A model generated the notes under the pieces. The model ran no database searches. It saw only the letters and a list, made by a program, of their open reading frames with translations, and had not been told where the DNA came from. Position numbers and translations under genes: made by a program. A DNA stretch of 64,000 bases from an uncultured Clostridia bacterium. Lineage in GTDB: Bacteria > Bacillota > Clostridia > Oscillospirales > Acutalibacteraceae. Location of the stretch: NCBI GenBank assembly GCA_937920235.1, contig CALGUK010000034.1, positions 186,001-250,000 of the forward strand. Reading direction: 5' to 3'. Positions 47,826-56,783 of this stretch are shown one piece after another; positions within the stretch are counted from its first letter, which is position 1, and every line of letters begins with the position of its first letter.

Positions 47826-49460
47826 TTATTCCTCCTCGATTTTTATGCCGACACTCTTTGCCCTTGCAACAAGGTCAGAAAGAGGGTTTGACGGCACTTG
47901 CTCCTGCTTATTGTTATAAACAGCCAGCGTATATGTTTTTCCCGTCACTTTTGCGACGGCTTCTTTTATTGTTTTTGAATAGTCACCTGTTTTGAGATAC
48001 AACTCAAGAACGGGAGAGCCCTTGATAAGAAGATATTTGTTCTGATGGATAAATGCGCTTGACCCCGTGAGCATTGCGATAAGGCTCTTATCCGATGCAA
48101 ACAGCATATCGAGGACCTCGGGCCATTTGCCGAAAGGAACTGTTCCGGAACTGTCGGGGACAACGGTTTCTTCACGCGGAGTCTGCGACTGAGGTGATAT
48201 TGTCTTTTCCTCGGGCTTTTCCGCAACCGCAGAGGGCTTGGGAGACTCCTCCTTGACCTCCGTTTCATGCACAGCATCGGTCTGAACGGAAGGATTTGCC
48301 TTAACCGTGATATTACCCGATGATATTGCAGTTTCAAGCTCACTTAATCTGCGGAGAACGGCACTCATATCCTCGTCCAACGACGGAGTACAAAGTCTGA
48401 TAACGCATAGCTCTGCGCCGGTTCTTCTGTTTGTTCCCTGCTTCATGGAAGCGGCTGACGCGGTGAGAATATCAATGCACGACATAATTGCCGCGAGCGT
48501 TGTTTTTGCACTTTGTTGACGGATAACCTCAATTTCGTTTTCAGAACAGATTATCATATCGCGGAAGTTCTTGACCGCTTTTGATACCATAAGATTTCTG
48601 AAATGGTTGGTAAGCTCGGTGATGAGTCTTTCCATATCGCAGGAGTCGTTGTATAATCTGTTGACAATTTCGAGTGCTCTTGCAGCATCCTTATCAAGAA
48701 TACAGTCACACAGCTCAAAGATATACTCCCTGCCTGCAAGACCTGCACTGCCGGCAACTGTGGCGGAGTCGATAATTCCCTCACTGGATGAGCATCTGTC
48801 AAGAAGCGAAAGGGCATCACGCATTGCACCGTCTGCAATACGGGCTATGAGCATAGCGCCGTCATCCGAAAGCTTAAGATTTTCCTTTTCTGCTACCTCT
48901 TTGAGTCTGCCTGCAATGGATTCGGGCGGAATGCGTTTGAAATCAAAACGCTGACAGCGTGAAAGTATGGTTGACGGAAGCTTGTGAACTTCGGTTGTTG
49001 CGAGTATGAAGATGACGTGGGCAGGTGGCTCCTCAAGAGTTTTAAGAAGTGCGTTGAATGCGCCGATGGAGAGCATATGAACCTCGTCGATAATATAAAC
49101 TCTGAACTTGGCATTGGCGGGTGTGAAATTTGCCTCTTCACGCAGGTCGCGGATATTTTCGACACCGTTGTTTGACGCGGCATCTATCTCAATTATATCA
49201 AGAATTGAGCCTGAATCTATACCGCGACAGATTTCACAGCAGTTACAGGGATTTCCGTTTTGCGGATCAAGACAGTTAACCGCCTTGGCAAGAATTTTGG
49301 CACAGGAGGTTTTACCCGTTCCGCGTGAACCGGTAAAGAGATATGCGTGGCTGGTTTTACCTGTTTTTACCGCATTTTCAAGTGTTGCGGTAACATGTTG
49401 CTGACCGACGACATCAGTGAATGCTGACGGTCTGTATTTTCTGTAAAACGCACGGTACAT
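47826..49460 (-). CDS. dnaX: DNA polymerase III subunit gamma/tau
   Basis: 544 residues from the ATG at 49460 (MYRAFYRKYRP), preceded by AGGAGG; an upstream ATG at 49499 lies against the SRP RNA 3' end and lacks a site. AAA+ clamp loader: Walker A GSRGTGKTSCAK, a zinc-binding Cys set (NCCEICRGI), Walker B IIDEVHML, sensor LATTEVHKLP. The ~170-residue Ser/Pro/Glu-rich linker and final domain correspond to the tau portion. No slippery heptamer was recognised, so a shorter gamma by frameshift is not supported. Confidence 0.96.
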   Translation of the reverse strand: MYRAFYRKYRPSAFTDVVGQQHVTATLENAVKTGKTSHAYLFTGSRGTGKTSCAKILAKAVNCLDPQNGNPCNCCEICRGIDSGSILDIIEIDAASNNGVENIRDLREEANFTPANAKFRVYIIDEVHMLSIGAFNALLKTLEEPPAHVIFILATTEVHKLPSTILSRCQRFDFKRIPPESIAGRLKEVAEKENLKLSDDGAMLIARIADGAMRDALSLLDRCSSSEGIIDSATVAGSAGLAGREYIFELCDCILDKDAARALEIVNRLYNDSCDMERLITELTNHFRNLMVSKAVKNFRDMIICSENEIEVIRQQSAKTTLAAIMSCIDILTASAASMKQGTNRRTGAELCVIRLCTPSLDEDMSAVLRRLSELETAISSGNITVKANPSVQTDAVHETEVKEESPKPSAVAEKPEEKTISPQSQTPREETVVPDSSGTVPFGKWPEVLDMLFASDKSLIAMLTGSSAFIHQNKYLLIKGSPVLELYLKTGDYSKTIKEAVAKVTGKTYTLAVYNNKQEQVPSNPLSDLVARAKSVGIKIEEE

Positions 49461-49504
49461 TTGTTTTCCTCCTGACATAAAGAGTGTAGCAATATCCATT
49501 AAAA

Positions 49505-49646
49505 ATGCCTTAACTCAGTCATGTGTCGTGCAGGCAGACTGTGGCGCCCGATGCAAACCGTTTAATGCTGCTCGGTTCCCCGCCTGACATGGTTCACGGC
49601 GCTTCGCCGCACAGGACCCACACGGCACACGACTGAATTAAGGCAT
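49505..49646 (-). ncRNA. ffs: signal recognition particle RNA (small type)
   Basis: Minus strand. The domain IV hallmark is CATGTCAGGCGGGGAACCGA followed by GCAGCA. Long pairing of the two ends (ATGCCTTAA-T-TCAGTCGTGTG with CACATGACTGAGTTAAGGCAT) forms the closing helix. About 142 nt, more if transcription begins near 49660. It sits directly upstream of dnaX, as in many Firmicutes. The terminal helix followed by TTTTT doubles as a terminator. Confidence 0.92.
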
Positions 49647-49666
49647 CTCAAAATTATTTTCAAATT

Positions 49667-49695
49667 ATTATACTATATATCTCTCGTAATTTCAA
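49667..49695 (-). promoter_or_regulatory. consensus promoter of SRP RNA
   Basis: On the minus strand TTGAAA (49690-49695), 17 bp, TATAAT (49667-49672), about 20 bases before the RNA. Confidence 0.8.
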
Positions 49696-49718
49696 GAGGA
49701 AAATATATACTATTTTCG

Positions 49719-49747
49719 TTGAAGTGAGAAAGATTTTATGGTAGAAT
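49719..49747 (+). promoter_or_regulatory. sigma-A promoter of the GH20 gene
   Basis: TTGAAG (49719-49724), 17 bp, TAGAAT (49742-49747), about 30 bases before the ATG. Confidence 0.55.
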
Positions 49748-49778
49748 AAAACATATAAATTATTCGGAGAAAAATAAG

Positions 49779-51368
49779 ATGTATAATATTGTTCCACAAC
49801 CGGTCAGTATTCTGATAAACCGCGACCGAAAGGGGTTTACGCTTCACGCCGGGACTACGATTTCGCCATATCCTTTCGCAGAGGACTTTGCTTCTTTTGC
49901 GAGAAAAACTCTTAACAAAAAGATTTATCTCCATGAGGACACGGGTGATGAGCGTTCGATTATTCTGAAAACCGATTCGGATTTCGCCTATGATGAGGGA
50001 TATACGATAAAATGTGAAAACAGACGCGTATTTATAACCGCCAAGAATGAGGTCGGGCTGTTTTACGGATTGCAGACGCTCAGACAGATGCTTTTACAGA
50101 CAAACGGTAAAATCCCATATACAGAAATTGTGGATTACCCTCGTTTTTCATATCGTGGATATATGCTTGACTGTGGGCGTTATTTTTACCCTGTTGAAGA
50201 TGTTAAACGAATTGTAGATTTAATGGCTTTGCACAAGCTTAATGTGTTGCATTGGCATTTGACAGAAGACCAAGGCTGGAGAGTTCAGATTAAAAAATAT
50301 CCACTTTTAACGGAAAAGGGCTCAATGCGAAGTCATACAAACTTTAATCACAAGGCTCACGGTGGATATTATACACAAGACGAAATACGAGAAATCGTCG
50401 CATATTGTCACGAGAGAAAAATTAAGGTTATTCCTGAATTTGACATACCGGGGCATATGGTTGCTGCTATTTCTTGTTATCCTGAGCTTTCTTGTTGTAA
50501 TCGAAATCTTGAGGTTGCAACACATTGGGGAGTTAAACACGATATTCTTTGCGCAGGTAAAGAGTCATCATATAAGTTTGTGTATGATGTGCTTGACGAG
50601 TTAATGGAGTTGTTCCCTGACAAGATTATTCACATTGGCGGTGACGAGGCAGTTAAAATGCGTTGGGAGTTGTGTCCTGATTGTCAGAAAGCCATTAAAG
50701 AAAACGGACTTCGTGATGAAAATGATTTGCAGATGTTCTTTATGACAAAAGTAAATGAATATCTTAAATCAAAGGGCTATTCTTCAGCGATGTGGAATTA
50801 CGACAAGATAGAAAATGCTGAAAATTTAAGTCCTGATATTATCTGGACAGTCTGTGGTATGGGCGACGACGCAGATTTAGTTAAAAACGAACTAAAGCGT
50901 GGCAGAAAGCTTATAAATACACATTGTTATCCATATTATTTTGATTTTCCGTATGGTTGGAACACTCTTAAAATGGTTTGTGAAGACGACGGTGCATTAA
51001 CTGATAATGATGAAGAAACATGGGGTATAGAGGCGCAGATGTGGACAGAATATGTGCCCAATATGAAGCGTCTTGAATTCCTTACATTCCCTCGACTTGG
51101 TGCTATGGCTGAAAATGCGTGGGCAGAAAAAGGTTATCCGTCATTTGCAACATTCTTACACAAAGCAAAAGACTATTATAAATTGCTTGATGTTTATAAA
51201 GTTGGATATGCACCAATGAAAAAGGCATGTCCGTCATTTATATACAAACACGCATCATCAATCTGGTTCAAACGCAGAGTTCTTCATTGGCAAGGATTAC
51301 ACAATTTATTTGATGATGCAAGGGCTAAAAAAGAGGCAGAAAAATACGCGCAAAACAGCAAATGTTAA
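49779..51368 (+). CDS. GH20 beta-N-acetylhexosaminidase
   Basis: 529 residues, no signal peptide, hence cytosolic or non-classically exported. The N-terminal GH20b-like domain (~1-120) precedes the barrel. The catalytic pair is D289-E290 in HIGGDEAVKMRW. WHLTEDQGWR and IPEFDIPGHM are also typical. It removes terminal GlcNAc or GalNAc from glycans or muropeptides. From about base 50120 onward codon choice changes: CAA, TTA and TTG become common where neighbours and the first 340 bases favour CAG, CTT and CTC. This suggests a mosaic gene formed by recombination with a relative. Confidence 0.94.
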   Translation: MYNIVPQPVSILINRDRKGFTLHAGTTISPYPFAEDFASFARKTLNKKIYLHEDTGDERSIILKTDSDFAYDEGYTIKCENRRVFITAKNEVGLFYGLQTLRQMLLQTNGKIPYTEIVDYPRFSYRGYMLDCGRYFYPVEDVKRIVDLMALHKLNVLHWHLTEDQGWRVQIKKYPLLTEKGSMRSHTNFNHKAHGGYYTQDEIREIVAYCHERKIKVIPEFDIPGHMVAAISCYPELSCCNRNLEVATHWGVKHDILCAGKESSYKFVYDVLDELMELFPDKIIHIGGDEAVKMRWELCPDCQKAIKENGLRDENDLQMFFMTKVNEYLKSKGYSSAMWNYDKIENAENLSPDIIWTVCGMGDDADLVKNELKRGRKLINTHCYPYYFDFPYGWNTLKMVCEDDGALTDNDEETWGIEAQMWTEYVPNMKRLEFLTFPRLGAMAENAWAEKGYPSFATFLHKAKDYYKLLDVYKVGYAPMKKACPSFIYKHASSIWFKRRVLHWQGLHNLFDDARAKKEAEKYAQNSKC

Positions 51369-51429
51369 TTTTTAACTAAAATTTGGGGATTAGTTAAAAA
51401 ATATCTATTATATTACGAGGTGTTATACA

Positions 51430-52938
51430 ATGAAAAAGTATGTTCTTGCTCTTGACCAGGGCACGACAAGCTCCCGCGCAATTCTTTTTGACAAAGAGGG
51501 TAATATCTGTTATAAGGCTCAGCACGAGTTTACGCAAATTTATCCTCATACGGGTTGGGTTGAGCATAATCCAATGGAAATTCTTTTCTCACAGCTTCAA
51601 TCTGTTATGGAGGTTATGGCTGAAAGTAAGGCTACGGTTGACGATATTGCTTCAATCGGCATCACAAACCAGCGTGAAACAACAATCGTCTGGGATAAAT
51701 CAACCGGTAAGCCCGTTTATAATGCAATTGTATGGCAGTGCCGCAGAACTGCGGATATGTGCGAAAAGATAAAGGCGGACGAGGAACTGACAAAATATAT
51801 CAAGGACCATACGGGGCTCGTTGTTGATGCATACTTTTCCGCCACAAAAATCAGATGGATTCTCGATAATGTTCCCGGAGCAAGAGAGATGGCTGAAAAA
51901 GGTCAGCTGCTTTTCGGTACGGTTGAAACCTGGCTCATCTGGAATCTCACGGGCGGAGCAGTGCATATTACCGACTATTCAAACGCATCAAGAACTATGC
52001 TTTTTGATGTTGACAGACTTTGCTGGGATGAATATCTGTGCGAAAGACTCGGAATTCCGATGAATATGCTTCCTTATGCCGAGCCGTCGAGTAAGGTTTA
52101 CGGAACGGTTGCAAAGAGCGTTATGGGTATAGAGGAGCTTGCGGGTGTTCCGATTTCCGGCGCTATCGGTGACCAGCCTGCCGCACTTTTCGGTCAGGGC
52201 TGTTTTGAAAAGGGTCAGGCAAAGAATACATACGGAACGGGATGCTTCCTGCTTATGAACACAGGCGACAAGCGAGTTGAGTCAAAGAGCAATCTTGTTA
52301 CAGGTGTTGCCTGGGGAATAGGTGATAAGGTTACCTATGCCATTGAGGGTTCTGCATTTAATGCAGGCTCGGTAATAAAATGGCTTCGTGACGATTTGCA
52401 GCTCATTCCGTCTGCACGTCGCTGTGACGAGCTTGCCGAGAGCGTGCCCAATGCAAACGGAGTATATTTTGTACCTGCTTTTACAGGTCTCGGTGCACCG
52501 TATTGGGATATGTATGCACGCGGAACGATTGTGGGACTCACAAGAGGTGCAAATGCGGCACATATCTGCCGAAGCGTCCTTGAGGCGATTGCATATCAGA
52601 TGACTGATTTGCTTGAGGCTATGAAAAACGATTCGGATATTTCTCTTTCCGAGCTCCGTGTTGACGGAGGTGCTTCCGTAAGTGATATTATGATGCAGAT
52701 TCAGTCGGATATGATAAGAACCAACGTAAACCGTCCTAAGATGGTTGAGACTACGGCAATCGGTGCGGCTTATCTTGCCGGTCTTGCCGTGGGCTTCTGG
52801 AAGGATACTGCCGAAATCGAGAAAATCCGACAGGTTGATAAGATTTTCGAGCCGAAAATGGATATGGAAAAGCGCGAAAAGAGATACCGCGGATGGCTTC
52901 GTGCTGTTGAGCGTTCAAGAGATTGGGTTGAGCATTGA
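51430..52938 (+). CDS. glpK: glycerol kinase
   Basis: 502 residues, FGGY family, phosphorylating glycerol to glycerol-3-phosphate. ALDQGTTSSRAILFD (phosphate binding), SIGITNQRET, the SNASRTMLFD segment, GAIGDQPAALFGQGCF and VDGGASVSDIMMQ are intact. No glpF or glpD is next to it. The stop overlaps the start of a small gene by one base (TGATG), so the two are translationally coupled. Confidence 0.97.
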   Translation: MKKYVLALDQGTTSSRAILFDKEGNICYKAQHEFTQIYPHTGWVEHNPMEILFSQLQSVMEVMAESKATVDDIASIGITNQRETTIVWDKSTGKPVYNAIVWQCRRTADMCEKIKADEELTKYIKDHTGLVVDAYFSATKIRWILDNVPGAREMAEKGQLLFGTVETWLIWNLTGGAVHITDYSNASRTMLFDVDRLCWDEYLCERLGIPMNMLPYAEPSSKVYGTVAKSVMGIEELAGVPISGAIGDQPAALFGQGCFEKGQAKNTYGTGCFLLMNTGDKRVESKSNLVTGVAWGIGDKVTYAIEGSAFNAGSVIKWLRDDLQLIPSARRCDELAESVPNANGVYFVPAFTGLGAPYWDMYARGTIVGLTRGANAAHICRSVLEAIAYQMTDLLEAMKNDSDISLSELRVDGGASVSDIMMQIQSDMIRTNVNRPKMVETTAIGAAYLAGLAVGFWKDTAEIEKIRQVDKIFEPKMDMEKREKRYRGWLRAVERSRDWVEH

Positions 52939-53213
52939 TGGGAAAAATTCTTTTATTCCGCACTCCCGAAAAGCTTCTTGAGCACTTCAGCGAACACGGT
53001 AAAGAGGTCGGGTGTGAGACGGCGGAGGAGTATCTCATCAGGGCAAATGCCGTGGTGGAAAATCCGGAGTCGAAATCAAAGCACGAAACAGATGAAGATG
53101 ATTTTGATAAAATATTTTATCTGCCGCAGACGGGAGAAATCGTTTTTGTCTCGCTTGACGGCTATCTGAGGACGTATTTTATCGCTGATGATGAATATTT
53201 TGAAAAACAATAA
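52938..53213 (+). CDS. small protein resembling BECR-fold RNase domains
   Basis: 91 residues from the ATG at 52938, one base into the glpK stop; a TTG at 52935 is the alternative. The arrangement HFSEHGKEVGCETAEEYL, IRANAVVENP, an acidic stretch, IFYLPQTGEIVFVSLDG, then LRTYF resembles the barnase/EndoU/colicin/RelE-like (BECR) domains found at the ends of phage proteins and polymorphic toxins. Here it stands alone with no toxin delivery domain and no recognisable antitoxin. The catalytic residues are not certain. Coupling to glpK may just reflect chromosomal capture. A terminator follows. Confidence 0.6.
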   Translation: MGKILLFRTPEKLLEHFSEHGKEVGCETAEEYLIRANAVVENPESKSKHETDEDDFDKIFYLPQTGEIVFVSLDGYLRTYFIADDEYFEKQ

Positions 53214-53234
53214 AAAAGCATAATAAAAACCCAA

Positions 53235-53268
53235 AACCCCACCGGATAAACCGATGGGGTTCCTTTTT
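53235..53268 (+). terminator. terminator of glpK operon
   Basis: AACCCCACCGG (53235-53245) pairs with CCGATGGGGTT (53251-53261), one mismatch, then TTTTT. Confidence 0.85.
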
Positions 53269-53353
53269 CATCTGTCAAAGACAGAATATAACCTGATTGA
53301 TATTTAATAATAATAGCACAAAATCAACAGCATGTCAACATTTAAGATATTTT

Positions 53354-54154
53354 TTATCTATCGTTCATTCTGCGCCAATGAAAAAGGTACTGTTGGGCAA
53401 TTCCCTGCGTGCCGTTTGCACACTTCGGCAGACCTTCGGGATACATTTCCGCCATTATGCGCTTTACCCAAACGTCAACGGGGAAAGCCTCAAGCTTATG
53501 GAAGCCGTAGAGTAGGGTACATTCGGCGACTTTTGCACCGACTCCTTTGATTTTCTGCAGTTCTTCTCTTCCGAATTCAATGGAATTCTGACGGATTTTT
53601 TCAAAATCAACCTCTCCGTTTGAGACTTTGTTTGCCGCATCTATAATGTATTTTGCGCGAAAACCGGCTCTGAGCGGTGCCAGATCGTCAACGGTAAGTT
53701 TTGCCAGAATGTGCGGTTCGGGAAAGGATTTTTTTCCGTCTTCACCCTCGCCGAAGCTGTTGCAAAGTCTTTCAATAATGCCTTTGATACGCGGAATATT
53801 GTTGTTTTGTGAGATGATGAAAGAGCAGAGTGTTTCCCAGGGCTCCTGGCAAAGAATACGTATTCCGCAGAACTCCTGCACGGCGGTTCTGAGGTGAATA
53901 TCGTCATAGGAGTTGATTATTTTTTCGTAATCAAGCTCCAGGTCAAAATATTTTTTCCATACATTTTCGTATTCCTCGCGGGTGCAGTCGTGGAAAATCA
54001 GCTCGGTATCCGTCTGCTCAATTCTGAGAAATCTACCGAAGGCGACTCCTTGCCATATATTGTCCTGAACGGTCCAGCGGAAAGCCTGACCGCAATCGAG
54101 AGAAAGTCCCAAATCGAAGGCTGACGGACGCGGAACACAAAAGCAGTTTTTCAT
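53354..54154 (-). CDS. ogg: 8-oxoguanine DNA glycosylase/AP lyase (OGG1-type)
   Basis: 266 residues. It removes 8-oxoguanine opposite C and nicks the abasic site. An N-terminal TBP-like half (CGQAFRW) is followed by the HhH-GPD motif LQKIKGVGAKVAECTLLYGF, carrying the Schiff-base lysine (GVGAK), and the catalytic aspartate in FPVDVWVKR. This OGG1-like form occurs in Clostridia. Monocistronic; a long AT-rich spacer lies upstream. Confidence 0.93.
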   Translation of the reverse strand: MKNCFCVPRPSAFDLGLSLDCGQAFRWTVQDNIWQGVAFGRFLRIEQTDTELIFHDCTREEYENVWKKYFDLELDYEKIINSYDDIHLRTAVQEFCGIRILCQEPWETLCSFIISQNNNIPRIKGIIERLCNSFGEGEDGKKSFPEPHILAKLTVDDLAPLRAGFRAKYIIDAANKVSNGEVDFEKIRQNSIEFGREELQKIKGVGAKVAECTLLYGFHKLEAFPVDVWVKRIMAEMYPEGLPKCANGTQGIAQQYLFHWRRMNDR

Positions 54155-54576
54155 AATTTTACCTCTGCAAAAATCACTAAAATTTTATGAATTTTATGTT
54201 TAAAAATGCTAATGACAAAATGCACAAAAATTTTTGTCGAAAATCGGAATATCAATGTTCCAGAATGTATAATTTGTAAAGAACTTACAACAATTTGTAT
54301 TTGATATAATTTTAACAAACTTTTTTTGTCTTTGTCGAAAACTCGGTAAAACCGCATTATTTCAATGGAAATAGGTAAAGTTTTTAACATTTTCAACAGA
54401 GTTTTCAACAATTTGGTTGAAAAGTTTATTATACTATTCGTATAATATTTCCTGTAATAATTTTTGTTAAATATTCCATATTGACAAATTTTTCCGTGAA
54501 AAATTACACAAACGGAAGAATAAAACTGACTAAATTACCAATCATATTTTCAGAAATTTAATGTGAGGAAACAGAA
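54155..54576. other. 422-bp AT-rich intergenic region
   Basis: No gene seen. It holds a possible plus-strand promoter (TTGAAA 54417-54422, 19 bp, TATAAT 54442-54447) for the 54577 gene, and an ATTATA at 54429 that could serve the minus strand. TTTGTCGAAAA occurs twice (near 54233 and 54331). No hairpin of note. Confidence 0.5.
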
Positions 54577-54840
54577 ATGGTAAAAGGTGTTAACCGTCAG
54601 GTTCTTGAAATTCACGAAACAGGATGTGAATATTTTGAAAAAGCCTTATTTTTTGTCAAGCCCGAATACTCGGCAGAAAATGAAAGCAGGCTGAAGCTAA
54701 AAGCGCTGAAAAGCATAGGAGCTGCGGCAACGGTTCCGAAAACCCGAAGGCAAAAAATCAAAAGTCGTATTGTTTTTGCGGGCGAGATGGTTGCCTCGGC
54801 AGGACTCGGCGCTCTCATAACGGCACTGCTTGTAAACTGA
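54577..54840 (+). CDS. small hypothetical membrane-anchored protein
   Basis: 87 residues, unrecognised. GTGAGGAAAC precedes the ATG. The first ~60 residues are soluble and charged (NRQVLEIHETGCEYFEKALFF, then KALKSIGAAATVPKTRRQKIK). The C terminus is one hydrophobic helix (MVASAGLGALITALLV), so it is likely tail-anchored in the membrane. It converges on the M24 peptidase gene with a one-base gap and no separate terminator. Function unknown. Confidence 0.75.
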   Translation: MVKGVNRQVLEIHETGCEYFEKALFFVKPEYSAENESRLKLKALKSIGAAATVPKTRRQKIKSRIVFAGEMVASAGLGALITALLVN

Positions 54841-54841
54841 A

Positions 54842-55909
54842 TTAAAGTATAATCAGAGATTTGTCGGCATTTGTGAGATTTTCGCAGCCCGACTCTGTAA
54901 TATATGCCATATCTTCAATACGCACACCGAACCTTCCGGGGATATAAATTCCCGGCTCAACGGTTACGATATTTCCCGTTTGAAGAATGCTTTGCGATGC
55001 AGGTGAAAGATTGGGAAATTCGTGTATCTCCACACCGACACCGTGACCTGTTGAATGGGTAAAATACTGACCGAAACCGGCACTGCGGATAACCGAACGG
55101 GCAAACTCGTCACCATCTTTGCAGGAAACACCTGCTTTGATGTTATTAAGACAATTTATCTGAGCGTTGAGAACGGTATCGTATATATTTTTCATCTCAT
55201 CTGTTGCAAAGCCGACAGCGACAGTGCGTGTCATATCGCTATGATATCCGTTTATGACCGTGCCGAAATCCATTGTGATGAAATCGCCGTTTTCAATCTT
55301 TTTGTCTCCCGGGACACCATGGGGCATAGAGGAGTTTTTACCGCTTACGGCAATGGTTTCAAAGGAGAGCGCTTCACCGCCGTGGCTGAGCATATAAAAA
55401 TCAAGATGAAGTGAAATTTCCTTTTCACTGACACCCGGTTTTATGAATCCGAGTATGTCGGAAAAAGCGTCCTCAGCAATTCTTTGTGCCTTGACAATGC
55501 TTTCAACCTCTTCATGCGATTTGAGAGAACGCAGGGTGTTGATAAGCGTATCAAGAGTGGAATCGGTAGAGATGCTTGTGTTTTTCAGAACACCGTGGAG
55601 TGAATTGTATGTTGAAACGGTCATTCTTGATGACTCGACAAGCAGATGACGGCAGTTCATATCGCTGAGAATTTGTGCAATCTGAGGATAGGTTTTGCCG
55701 AGAAGCATAACCTCGCTGTTTGTTACGGTATTTTCAGCTGCTTCGATATATCTTCCGTCGGTAATGAATACGGAGCGATCCGCCGAAACAATCAGAAATC
55801 CGTCGGAGGAGTCAAATCCCGTAAAATATTTTCTGTTTTCGGGTGAGATGATGAGGGCGGCATAAAAGCTGCCCTGTTCCTTGAGAAGTTTTTGTAAATC
55901 TTTAATCAT
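54842..55909 (-). CDS. M24 family Xaa-Pro aminopeptidase
   Basis: 355 residues from the ATG at 55909. It cleaves N-terminal X-Pro bonds using two metal ions. The creatinase-like N-terminal domain spans ~1-125. The pita-bread domain shows DFGTVINGYHSDMTRT (two Asp ligands), STGHGVGVEIHEFP (His), and VTVEPGIYI and VRIEDMAY (Glu ligands). The start overlaps the yqeG stop by eight bases (ATGATTAA), so the two are coupled; a TTG at 55936 is a weaker start. Confidence 0.93.
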   Translation of the reverse strand: MIKDLQKLLKEQGSFYAALIISPENRKYFTGFDSSDGFLIVSADRSVFITDGRYIEAAENTVTNSEVMLLGKTYPQIAQILSDMNCRHLLVESSRMTVSTYNSLHGVLKNTSISTDSTLDTLINTLRSLKSHEEVESIVKAQRIAEDAFSDILGFIKPGVSEKEISLHLDFYMLSHGGEALSFETIAVSGKNSSMPHGVPGDKKIENGDFITMDFGTVINGYHSDMTRTVAVGFATDEMKNIYDTVLNAQINCLNNIKAGVSCKDGDEFARSVIRSAGFGQYFTHSTGHGVGVEIHEFPNLSPASQSILQTGNIVTVEPGIYIPGRFGVRIEDMAYITESGCENLTNADKSLIIL

Positions 55910-56420
55910 AGTAACCAAATCCGTGCTCTTTTTCAAATTCTTTTAGGACGGGAGCTTCCTTTGCCCGTCTTCTCGCATAGTAATACTTAAATCTTGTTTC
56001 TCCCTCAAGAGGTTCAACTCGTATTGAAATTGCACCGCAGGCATTTGCTGCCTGAACGTCTGCAAAAAGCTGGTCGCCTATCATTGCCAGCTCGGATATT
56101 CCGACACCGAGCATATCGGCTGCCTTAAGCAGCTTTTTCGGACGGGGCTTTTTTGCCATGGAGATATATGACAGACCGAGTCTTTTTGAAATTCTTTTCG
56201 GTCTGCGCGGCATTGCATTTGAGAGAATAATGGCTTTGATACCGCTTTTTGTGACGGAGTCGAGCCAGTCCTCAAGCCCGTCAATACAGTTTTCCTTACC
56301 GTCATTACAGATGGTGTTGTCGATGTCAAGGGCAACAGCTTTTGCCCCCATTTTATGCAAATCCTCAACCGAAATATCGAGAACTGATTTATAACGGAAT
56401 CGGGGAAGCGGTGAAATCAT
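55902..56420 (-). CDS. YqeG-family HAD IIIA phosphatase
   Basis: 172 residues from the ATG at 56420 (MISPLPRFRYKS), with AAGGAG six bases upstream; an ATG at 56456 falls inside the rpsU terminator. HAD motif I is ALDIDNTI, motif II is ILSNA, motif III includes KKPRPKK, and motif IV is MIGDQLFADVQAAN. It is related to phosphatidylglycerophosphate phosphatases of the GEP4/YqeG group, but the substrate is unproven. Coupled to the downstream M24 peptidase. Confidence 0.92.
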   Translation of the reverse strand: MISPLPRFRYKSVLDISVEDLHKMGAKAVALDIDNTICNDGKENCIDGLEDWLDSVTKSGIKAIILSNAMPRRPKRISKRLGLSYISMAKKPRPKKLLKAADMLGVGISELAMIGDQLFADVQAANACGAISIRVEPLEGETRFKYYYARRRAKEAPVLKEFEKEHGFGYYD

Positions 56421-56439
56421 AAAAAATCTCCTTAAAAAT

Positions 56440-56471
56440 AAAAAAATAGCGGGCATTCCTTGGGAACGCCC
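56440..56471 (-). terminator. rpsU terminator
   Basis: On the minus strand GGGCGTTCC (56463-56471) pairs with GGAATGCCC (56451-56459, one G-U), loop CAA, then GCTATTTTTTTA. Confidence 0.88.
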
Positions 56472-56509
56472 ACTTTCTTTTCAGAACATAACCCAATCAA
56501 GCATAAGAA

Positions 56510-56686
56510 TTATCTATACTTACGCTTACGGGCAGCCTCAGACTTCTTCTTTCTTCTAACAGAAGGCTTTTCATAATGCTCTCTTTTGCGTACTTCCTGA
56601 ATTACGCCGTCACGAGAAGTCTGTCTCTTAAATCTTCTGAGAGCACTTTCCAAGGACTCGTTTTCTTTAACTTTTACCTGACTCAT
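56510..56686 (-). CDS. rpsU: 30S ribosomal protein S21
   Basis: 58 residues: starts MSQVKVKENESLESALRRFK, then an RQTSRDGVIQEVRKREHYEK segment and a very basic tail ending RKRKYR. This is a complete small-subunit protein that helps mRNA base-pair with 16S rRNA. AGGGAGGG lies upstream of the ATG. It is short and easily missed, and has its own terminator before yqeG. Confidence 0.97.
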   Translation of the reverse strand: MSQVKVKENESLESALRRFKRQTSRDGVIQEVRKREHYEKPSVRRKKKSEAARKRKYR

Positions 56687-56783
56687 TAAAAATCCCTCCC
56701 TTTACATTGGGATACATTGTGTATTATACAATAATACCATTCAACTGTCAACAGTTTTATTAACAAAAAATATTAAATTATTG

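Noticed and set aside
47826..49460. Programmed frameshift in dnaX giving a short gamma subunit
   Set aside because: No A-rich slippery heptamer with a following stem was recognised at the end of the AAA+ domain.
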